From Paroedura picta (lineage: Eukaryota > Chordata > Lepidosauria > Squamata > Gekkonidae): a stretch of 64,000 nt of DNA. The stretch lies in assembly GCF_049243985.1 (NCBI RefSeq), contig NC_135379.1, forward strand, positions 4,841,501 to 4,905,500, written 5' to 3'. The notes under the pieces are model-generated. The model did not search any database and was not told the DNA's origin. It was given only the letters and a program-made list of their open reading frames with translations. Numbering within the stretch: position 1 is the first letter of the stretch; the number at the start of each line of letters is the position of its first letter. Positions 36,716 through 50,480 of the stretch are shown here, piece by piece. The position numbers and the translations under genes were made by a program.

Positions 36716-36952
36716 CGTTAACACTATTCCTTGCACAAGTTGGATTCTTTGCCTGTGACTTTTCTTTTTGCTGCATTCATAAAACGGTTTTGCAGCCTGG
36801 TGTCAACCGTCAGGTGTCAAGCCAGACGAGGGCCTTTGATGATTGTTGTTTTGGAGATTTGGTTGCAATACAAAGGTCTCTCCTGGCTCCACCTGCAGGT
36901 TGGCCACCCCAGCGACCTCTGCAAATCATCAAAGCACAGACAGGAATTGTAA

Positions 36953-36965
36953 TTTATTGTTTATT
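36953..36965 (-). promoter_or_regulatory. Candidate distal ACVR2B poly(A) signals (two AATAAA)
   Basis: Two AATAAA hexamers lie 1 base apart on the minus strand, with another at 37089-37094. They fall where the repeat-poor, AT-rich block ends and repeat-rich intergenic DNA begins. Cleavage would be expected near 36930-36945. Confidence 0.45.
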
Positions 36966-37304
36966 TTAATATACAAAAAAAGATAACTTTGAAATAGTTC
37001 TTTCTAGCCCCCCCCCCCATCCCCCCACCCCCAATTGTTGGAGTGGAGCCTGCTTCAACACAGGGCAAAATTACTACATTCATACTGGTTTATTCCGGGG
37101 CTCCCGTGCTCCGCCGAAGCAACAGTACCCAACCTTGGCAGATCTAATTTCAAACATGAGATTCATTTCTAAAATACCACAGTAAAAAGGAACAAAGATC
37201 CATTGCAAAGGTATGAAATATGATACAATGTTTGGAAACATATTTTTCCCCAGTTCATAACTGCGGTACAGTGGATGTCTTCCTTAGCCCGTCTTACATA
37301 TGTA

Positions 37305-37348
37305 TTTATATATATATATTTATATATATATATAATATATATATAAAA
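37305..37348 (+). repeat. (TA)n microsatellite in the inferred ACVR2B 3' UTR
   Basis: TATATATATATTTATATATA and similar. A second TA-rich tract lies at 38990-39022. Confidence 0.9.
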
Positions 37349-39380
37349 ATCAGCACACTTTTCAATCAAAAAAGGGGTTACAGCAATGAACTCAACTCTG
37401 TATTCTTTTTTTTTCTTTTCAATGGATACTTAGCATCATAAGTTTTGTTAACTCAGTAGTACAAACTATGTCTGGTCTACTATTTTTTAATATAGCTACA
37501 AGAGTGAAATATAACCCACAACATTTACATTTCACATATCTTGGTTTACAAACAGTACATTGGAATCTGAGCCAAGGACCAATAATCTTTTAAAATTATT
37601 TCACCATCTGATAGAGCTTTCTGCATTTTATCCTCCAACTAGGATCTTGACCCTCAATGTATGGAGTTCATTGAGCATTTAAAATGGGAGTTCTTGCAGA
37701 AAGCTGGTTACTGTGAACTCGTATTATACCTTCTTGGTACAAGTTAAGGAACACAGCTATTCGTCCCAAAACTGATAACGGACATCTCATCATTCTAGAA
37801 GAGTTTCAGGACACAACTTCAAATTTCCATGTACAAAGCGTACCACTTAGAAGCTGCTGACAAAATGAATACTGTCTTAAGAAGGGTGGTGGTATGATTT
37901 TCTTTTGTTAGTGGCAAAACACCTTTCCCCCCCTCTCCCTTGAATTTTGTTCTGTGCTGTGTTGTTTAACTATAACCATCTACCTGTATGAACAATGCAG
38001 AAAGCTCTTTCCACAAGAACGGACAAACTGTACTTAAGTCAACTTTACAGCAGAAAACTCACCAAACTTAGGGACTCAATGTGACAAGTATTCACAGGTG
38101 AAAAAGATTGTAGGCCTTCCCACTGAGAGTGTTAAGTTGGTGGGGGGGTCATGACAAATTCAACAGCAGATCCAAATCAGTGAGATGAATCGAATGCCAA
38201 AGCATCGTGCAAATTTAGGGAATACGATTAGAGACCAAGATGCAGATTTTGAAGTCTGCAGCAACTACCTTTCTTGTAGTACCAAGCATCATTAACTTGT
38301 TTCATGACACCACAGGAAAGCAGAGAGACAGCAAGATTCCTTTAAGACCTTCACAACTATTTGGACTGACACGGATGCTTTACAAAGCCAGCGTCACTAG
38401 GTAGGGTAAACTGATCTTCATCCAAGTAAAAGTAGAGATTTCATTTTGATATAACAGTTGCCAGGAATAAAAGCTAAGCAACTGAATGTTTTTAATCCAG
38501 TTTTCCCCCCAAATTGTGAGTAAACAAAAACATCCAAGATTAATTTTTAAAATGCTATCGATTTGCATTTCCGAGACTGTGGTAGTGCTCGAAATTGCTG
38601 CATGTAGGGTAAAGGGGAAGATCAGCATTCAGGGGCTCGGGAAATAAGAGACCCATACCTTCAAAAGGGCCATTTCTGTAAAGGATCACAACTACCCTTT
38701 GCACCTGTTTTGCTTACCCGCCCCCCAGAAGTTCAGTGACGTTGACCAGATCATCGTAAAATCTCTCACAACAAAACACTGAAAATATCCAATGACCAGT
38801 GAAAGGAAGCACTTTTTAAAAATCAGTTAACACTTTCTTGCTGTACATACATCCAACACAATACTATAGGAGAACTTGTCAAAGAAGCTCTTTTGGTTTA
38901 ATCTTGGGGGGGGGGGGGGAAACAAAAACAGCTTTTAAAAAATAAAAATTACTTAACTTCAGTTAATGCGGTTCAATTTCTACACACACATATATATATT
39001 ATATAATATATATATATATATAAACACACCCATGTTGTGTGGCATGGTTCCTTGTCTGTGCATGGTAGAGTCCTGCAGTATGAAGAATCCAGAGAGCAAC
39101 ACTGTTTTAACGTGACGTTTGAGGTAATTGGTTGGTGAAATACCTGGATTACAGACTGCATCCAGAAACAACGACTGGCTAATGAAAGAATTCCCACCCC
39201 GCCCAGCGTTGGGGGAGAAAAACATTAAAAACCTAATGTAAAGCTGTTGCTTTGCATGGAAATAAAGGAAAGGCACAAACAAATACGTATTCAACTTCAT
39301 AACTAGAGGGACTTAAAGAATAGCTTCTCCATAGAGATGTATCCTTGCAGAACGGATGTACTTAGATTTAAAAGGCAGAG

Positions 39381-39596
39381 AGGGCTTTTCCACATTGACA
39401 TTTTCCTTGCTTATAATTTTTTTTCTCCTCCTGGTGGTTAATTTGGTATTACACCAGTTTAAATCAGCAGCGAGGTATGAGACATAGACCAGTGTAATAT
39501 TGAATTCACCACTAGAGGGGGGCAAACACATCCCGCTTCAGGAGGAAGCGAGAGCTTAAAAGCGAGAAAAATGGGAATGCAGAAAAGCTCACAGAA
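39381..39596. mobile_element. Fold-back MITE, GGCTTTTCCACATT family, copy 1
   Basis: The outer ends GGGCTTTTCCACATTGAC and GGGAATGCAGAAAAGCTC are inverted; the inner arms TGGTATTACACCAGTTTAAA and ACCAGTGTAATATTGAATTC pair. A second copy is at 48953. Confidence 0.65.
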
Positions 39597-40654
39597 TCTA
39601 GAAGTTTAAAAGTGCTGTGTGAGAAAGAAAACAGAATGATAAGACTGTTTTAGGATCTGCACTGGGACTCTCTTAAATGATAGCTCCGTGGATGTTGAAG
39701 CAAGTTTGGCTACCTTGTTGTGCTCACTGCTTGACGTTGGCAACAAATGGAGCACCAGAAGAGAGAAGAACACAAAGAGTCTTCTGAGCATCAGACCTGA
39801 AGCACTTTGTGACTGAAGCACTTGGTTAAGCGGGAGAGCATGAGTTCAGCATTTGCAAGGACTAAGTTATCAAAATGGCCCGTAGAGCTTATTCGTGCAT
39901 CATGAAAACAGGTGATAGGAAGGGGGGGGAAACATTGCTCTATCAACCCCCCTACTGTTCTCCAAGGCCAGTGACAACTGTATGAGGAATACCCATCGGG
40001 ATGACCCCAGAGCATGCAGGGGTGTGCATTGGGCCGCCTTATGGAGAAATGGCTCTGTCTGGTTTATGAGGTTGAACAAGAATGGCCAATTCACATTGGA
40101 AGTCCATCTTGATGTAAAACAGGTTTCCTGGTTCAGGAGCAGAAGGTTGAACCGAGAATTCCAGATGGCCACAATAGTGTTTGGGGGGGGGGGGACTATC
40201 AAGGGTAACCTGTTAACACCTATCTGAAGACACAATGTTCTATTTCAGACATAAGGTCTCTTAATCCCATTGGGATAGCCAAGTCAGTCGGCTGCGGTGA
40301 AATCAAAAAAGAATTTCGCCCGCAAGAACTCACGCTCGAGTGAAATGGTTCATCTTCAGAATGCCGCAAGGTCACAGTGTCGTTTTGACCCCTCGTCTGT
40401 TGTTGTGAGAATGCCCAACAGCTTTCAAAATCCCTCCGGCCTTCCATGAGAAACCCCTTTGCCTTTTCCCTGTTAGCCATGGTATGGCACAACCTGTGCA
40501 TCAAGGTTAACGCTAGCTGTGTTTCGCTTTAACCGGGGTTTGCAAACCAACTTCCCAACTGGGTTACAAACTGTTTTCAAGCTAACTGTGTTGCGTAGAA
40601 ATTATATGATGCGTTACTAAGCACCAGATCCAGGTGGGCCGTGCAGGTCTTTAG

Positions 40655-40830
40655 TAGTAGAAAAGGGCCAGAGTCCAGTAGCACCGTCAAGGCAAATGAA
40701 ATATGTCGCAGGGCAGGTGCTTTTGTATTTGAAGAAGTGAGCGGTGACTCACGAAAGCTCATCCCTGGCACAAATTTTCTTAGTTTTGAAGGTGCTCCTG
40801 GATTCTTGCGTTTTTTTCTGCTGCTATAAT
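40655..40830 (+). repeat. Interspersed repeat, TTGGTCTTAAAGGTGC type, diverged
   Basis: GCCAGAGTCCAGTAGCACC, CACGAAAGCTCATCCCTGG and TTAGTTTTGAAGGTGCTCC. It lies inside the inferred ACVR2B 3' UTR. Confidence 0.6.
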
Positions 40831-41044
40831 TAGCACTGAAAAGGAAAAGGTGAATTGACACCAGAGGCCGAAGAGGGGTATGGATTTTCAGCATGCTCCT
40901 AAACATGAGTACCCCAAAGACTTACATGTTCGTCATCTCCAGCCATGATAAAGAGACTGGGAAATGTCACCATTGCCTCAGGAAAGAGAACAAGCCTATA
41001 TCCAATGTGCCATTTTAGCAGTTTTGATGATCTACTCATTTCTT

Positions 41045-41250
41045 TCACAGAATCAGAGAGTTGGAAGGGACCTCATGGGTCATCTAGTCCAACCCCCTGC
41101 ACTATGCAGGACACTCACAACCCTCTCGCTCATCCACTGTCACCTGCCACCCCCTTGAGCCTTCACAGAATCAGCCTCTCCATCAGAGGGGTATCCAGGC
41201 TCTGTTTAAAAATCTCCAAAGACGGAGAGCCCCACCACGTGAATGCCAAG
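41045..41250 (-). mobile_element. CR1 LINE 3' end within the inferred ACVR2B 3' UTR
   Basis: Begins CACAGAATCAGAGAGTTGG and continues through ATCTAGTCCAACCCCCTGC and CTCGCTCATCCACTGTCACC, the complement of the CR1 terminus; 5'-truncated. Confidence 0.9.
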
Positions 41251-41584
41251 TTTTCACCACCTTTCTATTCACTACACAGTTTTAAATGTGTCAAAGACTC
41301 ATCAGCAACATCCCAAAAGCAAAACAAAGGAATGACCTTCACATTTACCTACCGAGGTTTAGCTCGGGAAAAGATTTTTTAAAAAGCCTGACTTTTGTCA
41401 TCCAGCGAACTCCAGTTTGCGAAAGGCCAGCAGGTTTCGGAGGGAGGGAAAGAGCCACCGGGCTTCCTGCCAACAGAATGCTAACAAGACAACTCTTTAC
41501 AGATCACATTGCCAATGTCGAGCCCTGGCTATATTTGCAGAAATAAATCCAATTTTTTTGCAAGATTTCTGTATCTGTTTAATA

Positions 41585-41657
41585 CAGGGGTCGTCAAACT
41601 GCGGCCCTCCAGATGTCCATGGACTACAATTCCCAGGAGCCCCTGCCAGCGAATGCT
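41585..41657. mobile_element. Half of a palindromic hAT MITE
   Basis: Only the left arm is present (CAGGGGTCGTCAAACTGCG to GAGCCCCTGCCAGCGAATGC); the second arm is missing and unique sequence follows. It lies inside the inferred ACVR2B 3' UTR. Confidence 0.85.
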
Positions 41658-44600
41658 CCACAGCTCATCCAAGAAGGCTCCAAATATTTATTTTTCTACC
41701 AGGGATGGCTATACAAAAACAGGCAAGCTTCTGTCGGGGAAGGAGTTGGGTTCACGATAACTAATTACAAATACCCCTCTGCAGTTCCCAAAATGAGCTG
41801 AGTGAGTCAAGAGTGTGGGCCAGACTTCAAGGTAGTGGACAGTTAATTTAATGTCTGATTTCTTATTATTTTTGGGCTGTGGTTACCCAGCATCTCCCCC
41901 CCCCCTGCAGAAACATGTTAAGCCTTTACAAAAATAATCTGTGGCATAAAAAACAATTGTCACACAATGCAGGATTTTTACTCTTAACATGTAACTAAAT
42001 ATATATATATTTAAAAGTAAAAAAGTCAAATGCATTTTCCTCTCTATTTATATAGACACTTTATTTTTTAAAAATATACATCTCTAAACAATAATACTCA
42101 TTATGCAAAACCTGTGGATAGGGCTGGGATCTCTCCTTCTTGGCTTTGCTAGTGAAAGGAACTCCGGACAGAACTGCAGGGGCATTTTTGAGCATGCTTT
42201 TCTAATGCGGGAGCACCTATCATGGCTTGGATGGCTTACACTTCATCAATTAGAGACCAGAAAGCAGAATACAAATATCAGGAAGGGGTGTTCAGCTTAT
42301 GGGACATCCTTAGCCAACTGAGCCTTACAGTAGAGGTTAATTCTGCCTTTCCAAAGCACCCACACATCTGGCTTAATGTTTACGTGGAGGGTTTTGCAGA
42401 TGCTGCATGCATGTAGCTCCATCGGGGTCTCAAAGGTTTACATGTGTCTGGAAATCTGAACCCAGATCAAGTCCCTGCTCGTTCTTTGAAACGGAGCAGG
42501 CGTACCAGGAACTGCTGACGGGGCCATATACAAAACATTATTTCCACCAACACTTCAGTTTCTGTATGCGTTTTTGCACACTTTAATCAAGGTCAAGGTG
42601 CAAAACAGCCGGCAATGAAACAACAGCCTTGAATTCAATGGTTTGCTAACAAGAGAGCTGGTGGGTGTGACTTTTACTCCTTTCCTTTTCAGATCTTTGG
42701 CCCTCTCCAGGTGGGAAAATGTTGGTGATCCTAACTTATTTAACAGAGACTTACATTTTGTTTTGGGAGGTCAAGACTGGATGAGGCACAGCTTCCTTTG
42801 ATAGCAAAAGGCAGCAGAGGACTTGCAAGTCAACTTTTAATTGGGCTTCAGTAACAACCAAGGGCCAAGACGGACGCCATTTGGGAACTCTAAGACCATA
42901 TCTACAATTTCCCACCTTAAGTCAGCCACTTGGGGCTAACCGCGCCCACGATCTACATCACTCCTTCCGCAATGGGATCAGCCCCACAGCAGAAGAGAGA
43001 AGGGCAAAGGAATGCTCATCTCTCTCCCCAAACTCTGTGTTGTTAATCTCAGCTTCCAGGCAATTTAGAACAGGGAAATCTCCTGGAGGGAAGGGGTTAA
43101 ATCTCTTTCTCAATATTGCTTTTCAAGGGACTTTAATTAAAAGCAAAAGGAGGTTTCTTCATGGATTTCCCACATTGTGTATGTTTGGGACACACTTCTA
43201 TTCAGATTTAGTTATTTCTCTGGTGCTTCTTAAATAAGGAATGCTTCAGTTGCACCTTAGGCCTCTAAATAGGGACAAAAGGAAGACCCAACACTCTGCA
43301 ACCATAAAAGACCAGAATCTGTTCCCTTTTCTTGCTGGTGAATGGGCAATTGCTTTGCTGAGACCGAATGGTAGCCTAATTCACTGGTTAATTTGACGGA
43401 AGTTTTCTAGCCAATCTGCTGTAACATCCTTTAAATGTGTCTGTTCCAAGCAGAAGTACAATGCAAATGCAAAAAGCTGGACAGGCTGTGCTGCTAGCAA
43501 AACCGTGCCAGGAACGTTTTCCTCCCTAATCACATCTCTGAAATGAACATACAGACCCAGATCAGAGAGAATGACAAGGCCCATTTTATGCTTGCAAGCC
43601 ATTTGGCTGATGTCCTTTCTCTTATCTTTACAGGCTCCAATTCAATTCCCCTGCCACCTTATGGAACTATGACAGAATTCTCAGTATAAGGTTGCACCGT
43701 TACATTTATTTTAACACAAACCGCAGTTTGCCGCTGGATCCATATCAGAAAACAATGGTTTGCACTACAGCGGAAGGGAACCCTTAAGCATTCAGCTCAG
43801 CTGTTTGTTCCCAGCCCATGTTTTGACATTACATCTGAACAAGGAGACATTGGTACGAGGTGGGGAAGGCCAAATGTAATTAAATCTAGGTGACTTTTCA
43901 GCAGGCAAAGGATTTCAGAAACTAACACATATATCTAGTCTAGGCAGTAAGTAAACCAAACTGTATTTGGTGAAAAAAGAATGTATACTTATGCCCAGCT
44001 ACTGCCTATGGTAACTATCTCATAGCTCTTATCAAGAAACTTTAAATCCGGCGTACGGAGCCAATTGAGGGCTAGGAAGACTGAACGCTATCCCTGTGGG
44101 TTACGCTTTCAACGGAGAAGGAAATCTGCTCAACCTCCTCCGCCATTGGCCAGCTGAGAAAATTGTTTCGATGGGCGCATTAACACGACTCATCACCAAC
44201 CTCCGATAAACACACTGATCAAACACATGGAACCCAAACGGCAGATAGGGGAAGGCTCTCTTGGGGAAGCAGGAACACCAGGAAAGAAACACTGCGTTGG
44301 AATCGATCGTGCCAAGGGGTTTTTTGATTTGTTGGCATGACAAAATGATCTGTAAGGATCTGTGAGCAAGAAGAGGCTATCGGGAACGGCGAGAGGGTTA
44401 GCATTCAGTTGGAAACCAGCCTCCGACAGCACCCTATAGCAGTAGAGATTTAACGCAACCAGGAGCAGAGCGTGGGTGCGCATTCCTCCCCAGCCCATGC
44501 CAAGGGAAGGTTGAGGATGCGCTCAGGCAGAGAACAAAACTCATATGGCACTTTCAATAAATACATTAAAGCTTGTTAAAGGAACCACGGAGTCGTGTGT

Positions 44601-46514
44601 GTTTTTAAAGAGGGACAAAGGCAGCTGCCGTAACAGGCTCGATTTAGCCATTACATCAGCAACGCTGCGAAACTGGAGGGAGGGAAGGAATGACATATTT
44701 AGAAGGAGCAGGCCTATTACAATAATTAAAAGACCGCACATCTTTCCGCACCGTTCCACGAAGCACCCGGATAGTTAAGCCTGATATTGAAGAAAATATA
44801 TCACTGTAGGTTTATTTCCGTCTTGCATTGTTCCGTTTCACTCCAGCCTCCCTCCAACTTGAGTTTCTTCCTCTTTCCAACCTTCTCTTTACAACATCAA
44901 TCACAAAGACGGAAGTTCTGTATGTTTTTGCCAAGAGCTGGAATATCCCTAAGTGATGCTTGCACAAGTTGTGGCCTATTGGTGTGTTGGTGTGTGTGTG
45001 TGGGGGGGGGTCTCAAAAGATTCTCCAGGGCTACAAAAATCACGGGGAAACCCATTAAGTCATAGCTGGGAAATTCCTTTTCATCTTGGGGGCTGTGCTC
45101 TTCATTCATTCAGCCAATCTCCAAGCACCAAATTTAACTCCCAAACTGACCCCTCTGAAAAGCCGGTCCTGCAAATGGAGTTGCTGGAACTCAGCAGAAA
45201 GAGGGAAGGGAGGTTTTTGCCTTGAAAAGCTGTTTGGGGTTTTACTTCTCAAGCAGTGGGCAACAAAATGTTGCAAATTTAGTCCCTAAATTTTGTCCCA
45301 GCACGCAAATTTAGTCCCTGCTGGACTAATTGTCAGGAATCCTGAACAATGCTTGTGTGGGGGGTGGGGGTCTACCAGAAAAAGGCATTTTTCCACCCCC
45401 AAACAATTGGAGAGAACGTCCCACCTCCCCTGACTCATCTGCCCCAATTCTACATGCCCTTAAGACATGTTCTTGAAATATTTCCTCCTGGTGGATGGAT
45501 TCTCTTCTGGGGATCGAGAGGGTTGGAAGGAAAGAGGCCAGTGTTAACCGAGTTGCTTTGAAGACCTGGCTTTGGATGTTCCAAAGAAGTTTCTTGGGAG
45601 GAGTTGCAGGTGATCTGGGCGGCTTCTTTTAGGTCACACCTGAAGTGGGGGAGATGGTCATTTCCCCTAGGCATGGGGGGGGGGATGTGGGTTTCAGACT
45701 CTTCCACTTTGGAACAGGGCCTGGAAGTTATCTGTACAAAGACACTGAGAGCTTTCCTGATTTTTGTTTTTAAAGACTTTCAACTGTACTGTTATGGTCA
45801 CTCTCACCCTCTCAGGTTTAAACTGTGTTCTGAGGTTTGCAATTTAGACGGCATCAGATCTGTCTTTCACACGTAGAGTTTAGGTCGGACACTTCGTTTA
45901 GGTTGGACACCCACGCTGAATGAGAAAAGGGGGAAACCGGCAATTACTACTTTCCGCCTTTTAAAACCAGAAGAGTCTCCGAAGGATCTTCCTTCTTTGA
46001 CACAAATTGAAAGAGGTCTCTCTGATTCTTTCCCATCATCCTTTTCTCTCTTTTAGACAAGAAAAGCTAAAGATTGAGAAAGCAAGGATTCAGGGTTCTG
46101 CATAAATACATATTACTATTATGAATAATAGTAGCCGTTTAGATCTTAAAAGGCAACTTCAAGAACAGACTGATTTGCCATGTTGGCTACATGAAACCTT
46201 CATCTTTAAAGGCAGTTTACCTCTAAATATCAAGAGAAATGATGTTTATGGTCTTCCTAGAGGTATCGTGTGGTCTGCTAGGCTGGACTGGGTGGAGCCT
46301 TAATCTGATCCAAAGCCATTTAGCAAGTTTAGGAGGGATTCAGACCAATGATTTTCCAGTCACTCTTGTTAGCTAATCAGGTGGAATAGCCTGTCCTGTT
46401 TTCACTTCCTCAAGCAAACCAAAGCAAAGGCTATCAAGATTTCTGCCTTGCTTCTCTGGAAAGTGGTGTTGTGTGTCCCTATGACTCCTGACTAGGGCTC
46501 CCAAACCCTATTCC

Positions 46515-46610
46515 TGAGTTTATTTATTTTATTTGTTTATTTTTGTATTTGTATCCCACCTCTCCCGGCAACTGCTGGCCCGAGGCGTCTCACAGTGAAA
46601 CAATAAAACA
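46515..46610 (-). repeat. LINE/SINE-type 3' end
   Basis: A TTTATTTATTTTATTTG tract then GTATCCCACCTCTCCCGGC and GAGGCGTCTCACAGTG. Confidence 0.55.
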
Positions 46611-48952
46611 CAATCCAATGTATCAACAATCCCCCACCGTAATTTAAAACAATCCTATTAATTCCAGGGAACTCCGTGAAAGGAAAGTTAATTTTTTTGT
46701 TGCGTACATTTATCTGGGGTGTGGCTATGGGGGGGGGGGGCTCCCTGCATTTCACAATATACCGCTAGACAAAGCGGCTTGATTTTCTTTGGTGTGGTTT
46801 CCTTTGAACATCCAAGGTGATCCCCCGCTGCTTTTCCAAGGGAAAAGGCCAATCCTCTCTGGGAACAAGAAATCCCATACGACCAACCTGAGATTTCCAG
46901 CCACTCCTGATAATATCCTCCTCTCAAAGAAACTCTCAGGAATTCTAGGTTATTTTTGGCTACATCCAAGTGCCAAAAAGGCAACATCAAAGGAAGGCCT
47001 CGGCTTGATCCGGCTAGGTTCTTTTCTTAGATTCTTGTCCCTTCAGCTCCAAAAAGAATCCAACCACATTTGGCACAATTACCTTGGAGTAAATGAGTCC
47101 GGGGTGGGGGTGGGGTGTGAGCCTCTGGGTGTTTCTTTGAGGATAATTCATTAACTGGGGATAATCTTGTCAATCAAAGGGATGACAAGAATTTCAACAA
47201 AACAAAGCGGGGGGGGGGAGAGAAAGGAAGCCTTGAGCCGGTTACAAAAACCCCCCTTTGTTCCGTTCTGCTGTAATGTGCATTCCTTTGAAATCTGTCA
47301 TCAAAAACAACTTTCGTTTGTAGACTGATGTTGTATTCAGGGGGGGAAATAGAAAGATTTCAAGAAGAAAAAAATGATGCGCCAATCTTTTTACTCAAAC
47401 TGCTTTGTGATCCCAACCGACCCCAAAAGAAAGAGAATGGAACCAGCCTTCAAAAGACAAGCATGAATAATGCCCAGTATCCTTAGACAGGCAGTTATTC
47501 TAAACCGTTTACACTTATTTACAATGGTGCTTTATAAAACAAACAAACAAACAAAAAAATGGTAGCACTTCCTAAAACGATTTTGGAACTTTTTTTTTCC
47601 GTTTTTTTTTCTTCTTTTTTTTTTAAAACTCCCTTGTCAAAAAAGTCAACTTACATTAAAATATACGTACCACAAGACAACACAACTAACAAAATATATA
47701 ATAAAACTCATACAAGTAGAAAATTCTGAGGTATTTCTGGTTTGAGGTGGTCTGTGGTCGTGAAGGTTTCTTTTCGCAACTTTTTAAAATAAGTTTTAAA
47801 CCTCGGAAGCCACGCAATGTGTTATGTGTGTACTATTTTTTTTTCTTTAAAAAATCATTGCATGTTTTTGCAAGTTAAAAAAATATTTAAATGTTGAATC
47901 AGCAGCATTAGGAACATTCACTGACTAAGAGCGAGTTTATGGCATAAGAGAATTAACGGTATTTTGGAATATGCACCACTGTTACGACAAAAGAGTTGGG
48001 TGACAGAGGTCAGAGAAGATTTTTTTTTTAATCCAAAAAGAAAACACCTCAATGCAGACTGCAATCCTAGGCAACTCTCAACCCATTGCCCACAAAGGGA
48101 CTTACTCTCAAGTAAACATGCATAGGATCAGGCTGTGATGATTACTGGTCAGTTAAACTACATCACTAATACAACAGTTTGGAAACTAGTTTCAAACTGG
48201 TTGAAGTGTCATGACTTGCACTTAAGAACTCTGGGAAGGGCACCGATCCTTAAAAAAAGAAACCCACAATTTCTTAGCCCTTCTATCCATCCTGGAGTTT
48301 TCCATAATGGCTAAACAGGTTGAAACTGTTTTCAGTTTGGCAGGTTAATACGGTCTGGATATCCTTTCATCTTGGGATGGAATCCAGAGCATTTATAACC
48401 AACAGAATTCACCAGGCCCAAGCACTGAAGACATTTACTTGGAAGTAAATCCCTCTGATTTCAACGGGAGTCGATAAGAATGGAAGAGTGCTTTGAATTG
48501 CAGTCCGAATGGCCTATCCGACTATATTCTGAAATGCTTCTTTTAATCCTTGGAAGCTATAGTATGAATTTCAAAAACCTTCGAGTCACCAGTGTCTTGC
48601 TTGGCCGTTTCTTTTCTTACATTTTTAAATAAAATTAAACAACTCAGAGAACAAAGCTTTTCATATCGCTTTCTCGGACCCCCTGGGGGAATTGGAAATT
48701 TGCAGGATGTTTGGCCCAAGGTTTTTTCTCTCTAAAGTAGTCATCCAGTCAACAAGATGCCAGAAGGCCATTGATTTTTTTTTTAACCTCCTGCATAAAA
48801 TGCAAGCAGAATGGCATTTTACACAATTTGGAATAGAGCATAATGGAAGCCGTCAACTAGACATGTGCTTTGACCATTCTCCCAATTTTTTCAAGGTCAA
48901 AGCCATCAACTAACAAGGCCTAGCTCTTGCCTCTTCGATAGTGCAATTGCTA

Positions 48953-49243
48953 GGCTTCTCCACATTCTTGTTTTCCTTGCTTGTGTGTGTCTGTTGTGAG
49001 GTTTCCCCAATATTCTTCAAGTGCTCTTCGCCATCTAGTGGTCAATTCGATATTACACCACTTTATGTCCGGGATTGCTCCCTGCACATTTAAACTGGAG
49101 GTTTTTATGCCGGACATAAAACAATGCAATGCCGAATGACTGTTAGAGGGAGCAAAACATGTGCAAAACTGGGGGAAAACACCCTGAAGCAACAAGAACA
49201 CACAAACAAGGTAAAAGGGTAAGGTGGGAAAACCCCTAGGCAC
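48953..49243. mobile_element. Fold-back MITE, GGCTTTTCCACATT family, copy 2
   Basis: GGCTTCTCCACATTCTTG, CATCTAGTGGTCAATTCGAT and ATTACACCACTTTATGTCCG match copy 1 in order; inner TTATGTCCGG / CCGGACATAA form a further hairpin. Confidence 0.65.
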
Positions 49244-50480
49244 AGTTACACTGGTCTATGTCCATGTAAAGTCAGTGGACTTAGAAGGGTGCAAATCTAT
49301 TTAGGATGGCATACTAAATTCATTTTACAAGACCCTTGTATCATGTTGGTACGGAATAGGTCAAACCAGATAAGAGGCCGGAAGATTTACAAGTGGATCT
49401 TCCTCCTATCTTTTTAATGGTAGGTTGCTGCTGCAGGGGAAGCCAGATTCAACCTGGGGCGGCAGCAGCACGAAAAGGGAAGGTGGTTTAGCTTTTGACT
49501 CTAAATAATTTTGTTTTTAAGCAGACAAGCAAACACTGAAGCCTGCGAAGCCTGTGAAACTTCTGCCTGTGATCCTCTGTGACCCAACTTCCTTTGTACA
49601 GCTGTTTAATACTCTGCCTCCAAACTGGCTCTCCCTCTCATTAACAGTTTACCTGAGAAGTAGCTCCGTAGCAGATGTTTCTCCAGATGCTGCCAAAGTC
49701 CAACGTCTCTTTCCTCCCCCGACCCAAATACTAAACTTTTCCCTTTCGGTTCTACCACCAAAGAATTAACATTCTCTTCTCAGTTCCTGTCCCGTTTCCT
49801 CCCCCCCCCAAATGTTACAACACCCGTTAGACCCGTAAAAGACACGCCTGCTTTTCTTTCTCTTTTTTGAAGCTCACTGTCGACAATAGAAAAGAATTTT
49901 TTTGAAAAAGGAAAAGGAAAGGGTTTTTTTTGGGGGGGGGGAGAAAGTTCCTTTCTGAGGTGTGATCTTATGTAACAGTCTTAAGTTTCCTCCGAATTTT
50001 GCAGCATGTCTTGAAGATAGGGAGGTGTTTTTCACGATATCACAGATGCTCTGGGTTTTTTTAAAAGAAAGACATACTGAGAAAAGAGACAGCCCAGAAA
50101 ACAGGATCAAAAAGGAAACGAAGTGAGTCCATTGAGGTTTTGAGGTACCTGCATCAGGTCTGCATTCATTAGTCGGCACCCGAATGCTTGCTGAGATGTC
50201 CTCTTTTTTTTTCTTTTTTTTTCTTCTTTTTTTAATACAGTAGAGCAATGTGCTGGTAAAATTGATCCAATCAAAAAAAAAGAAAAACCCAACAATAATA
50301 ATAATAACAATAATAATAACAACAGCAACGGTAAAAAGTCAAGATTAAAATAGCAGCTGCATTCATGTGTGTGTTTGTGTTTGTGTATGTGTGTGGTTTA
50401 ACTCTTTTTTTAAAAAAAATCCACTGAGTCTGGAAAGACACCAAAAAAAAAAAAAGAAAAAAAATTAAGTGAACCAGGAT

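Larger units (their letters stand above)
36940..50480 (-). other. Inferred long 3' UTR of ACVR2B
   Basis: After the ACVR2B stop there are 13.5 kb without any supportable exon on either strand, AT-rich and with clearly fewer SINEs and CR1 than neighbouring introns. Human ACVR2B is known for a 3' UTR of many kilobases, so this is read as the equivalent. Recognised inserts are a CR1 3' end (41045), a half hAT MITE (41585), fold-back elements (39381, 48953), a LINE-type 3' end (46515) and TA microsatellites. Earlier AATAAA signals on the minus strand at 42060-42065 and 44811-44816 could end shorter forms. The distal end is inferred from the AATAAA pair at 36953-36965. Confidence 0.55.

Noticed and set aside
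50107-50328. Poly-leucine minus-strand frame after the ACVR2B stop
   Set aside because: Produced by a TTATTATT-type simple repeat in the 3' UTR.
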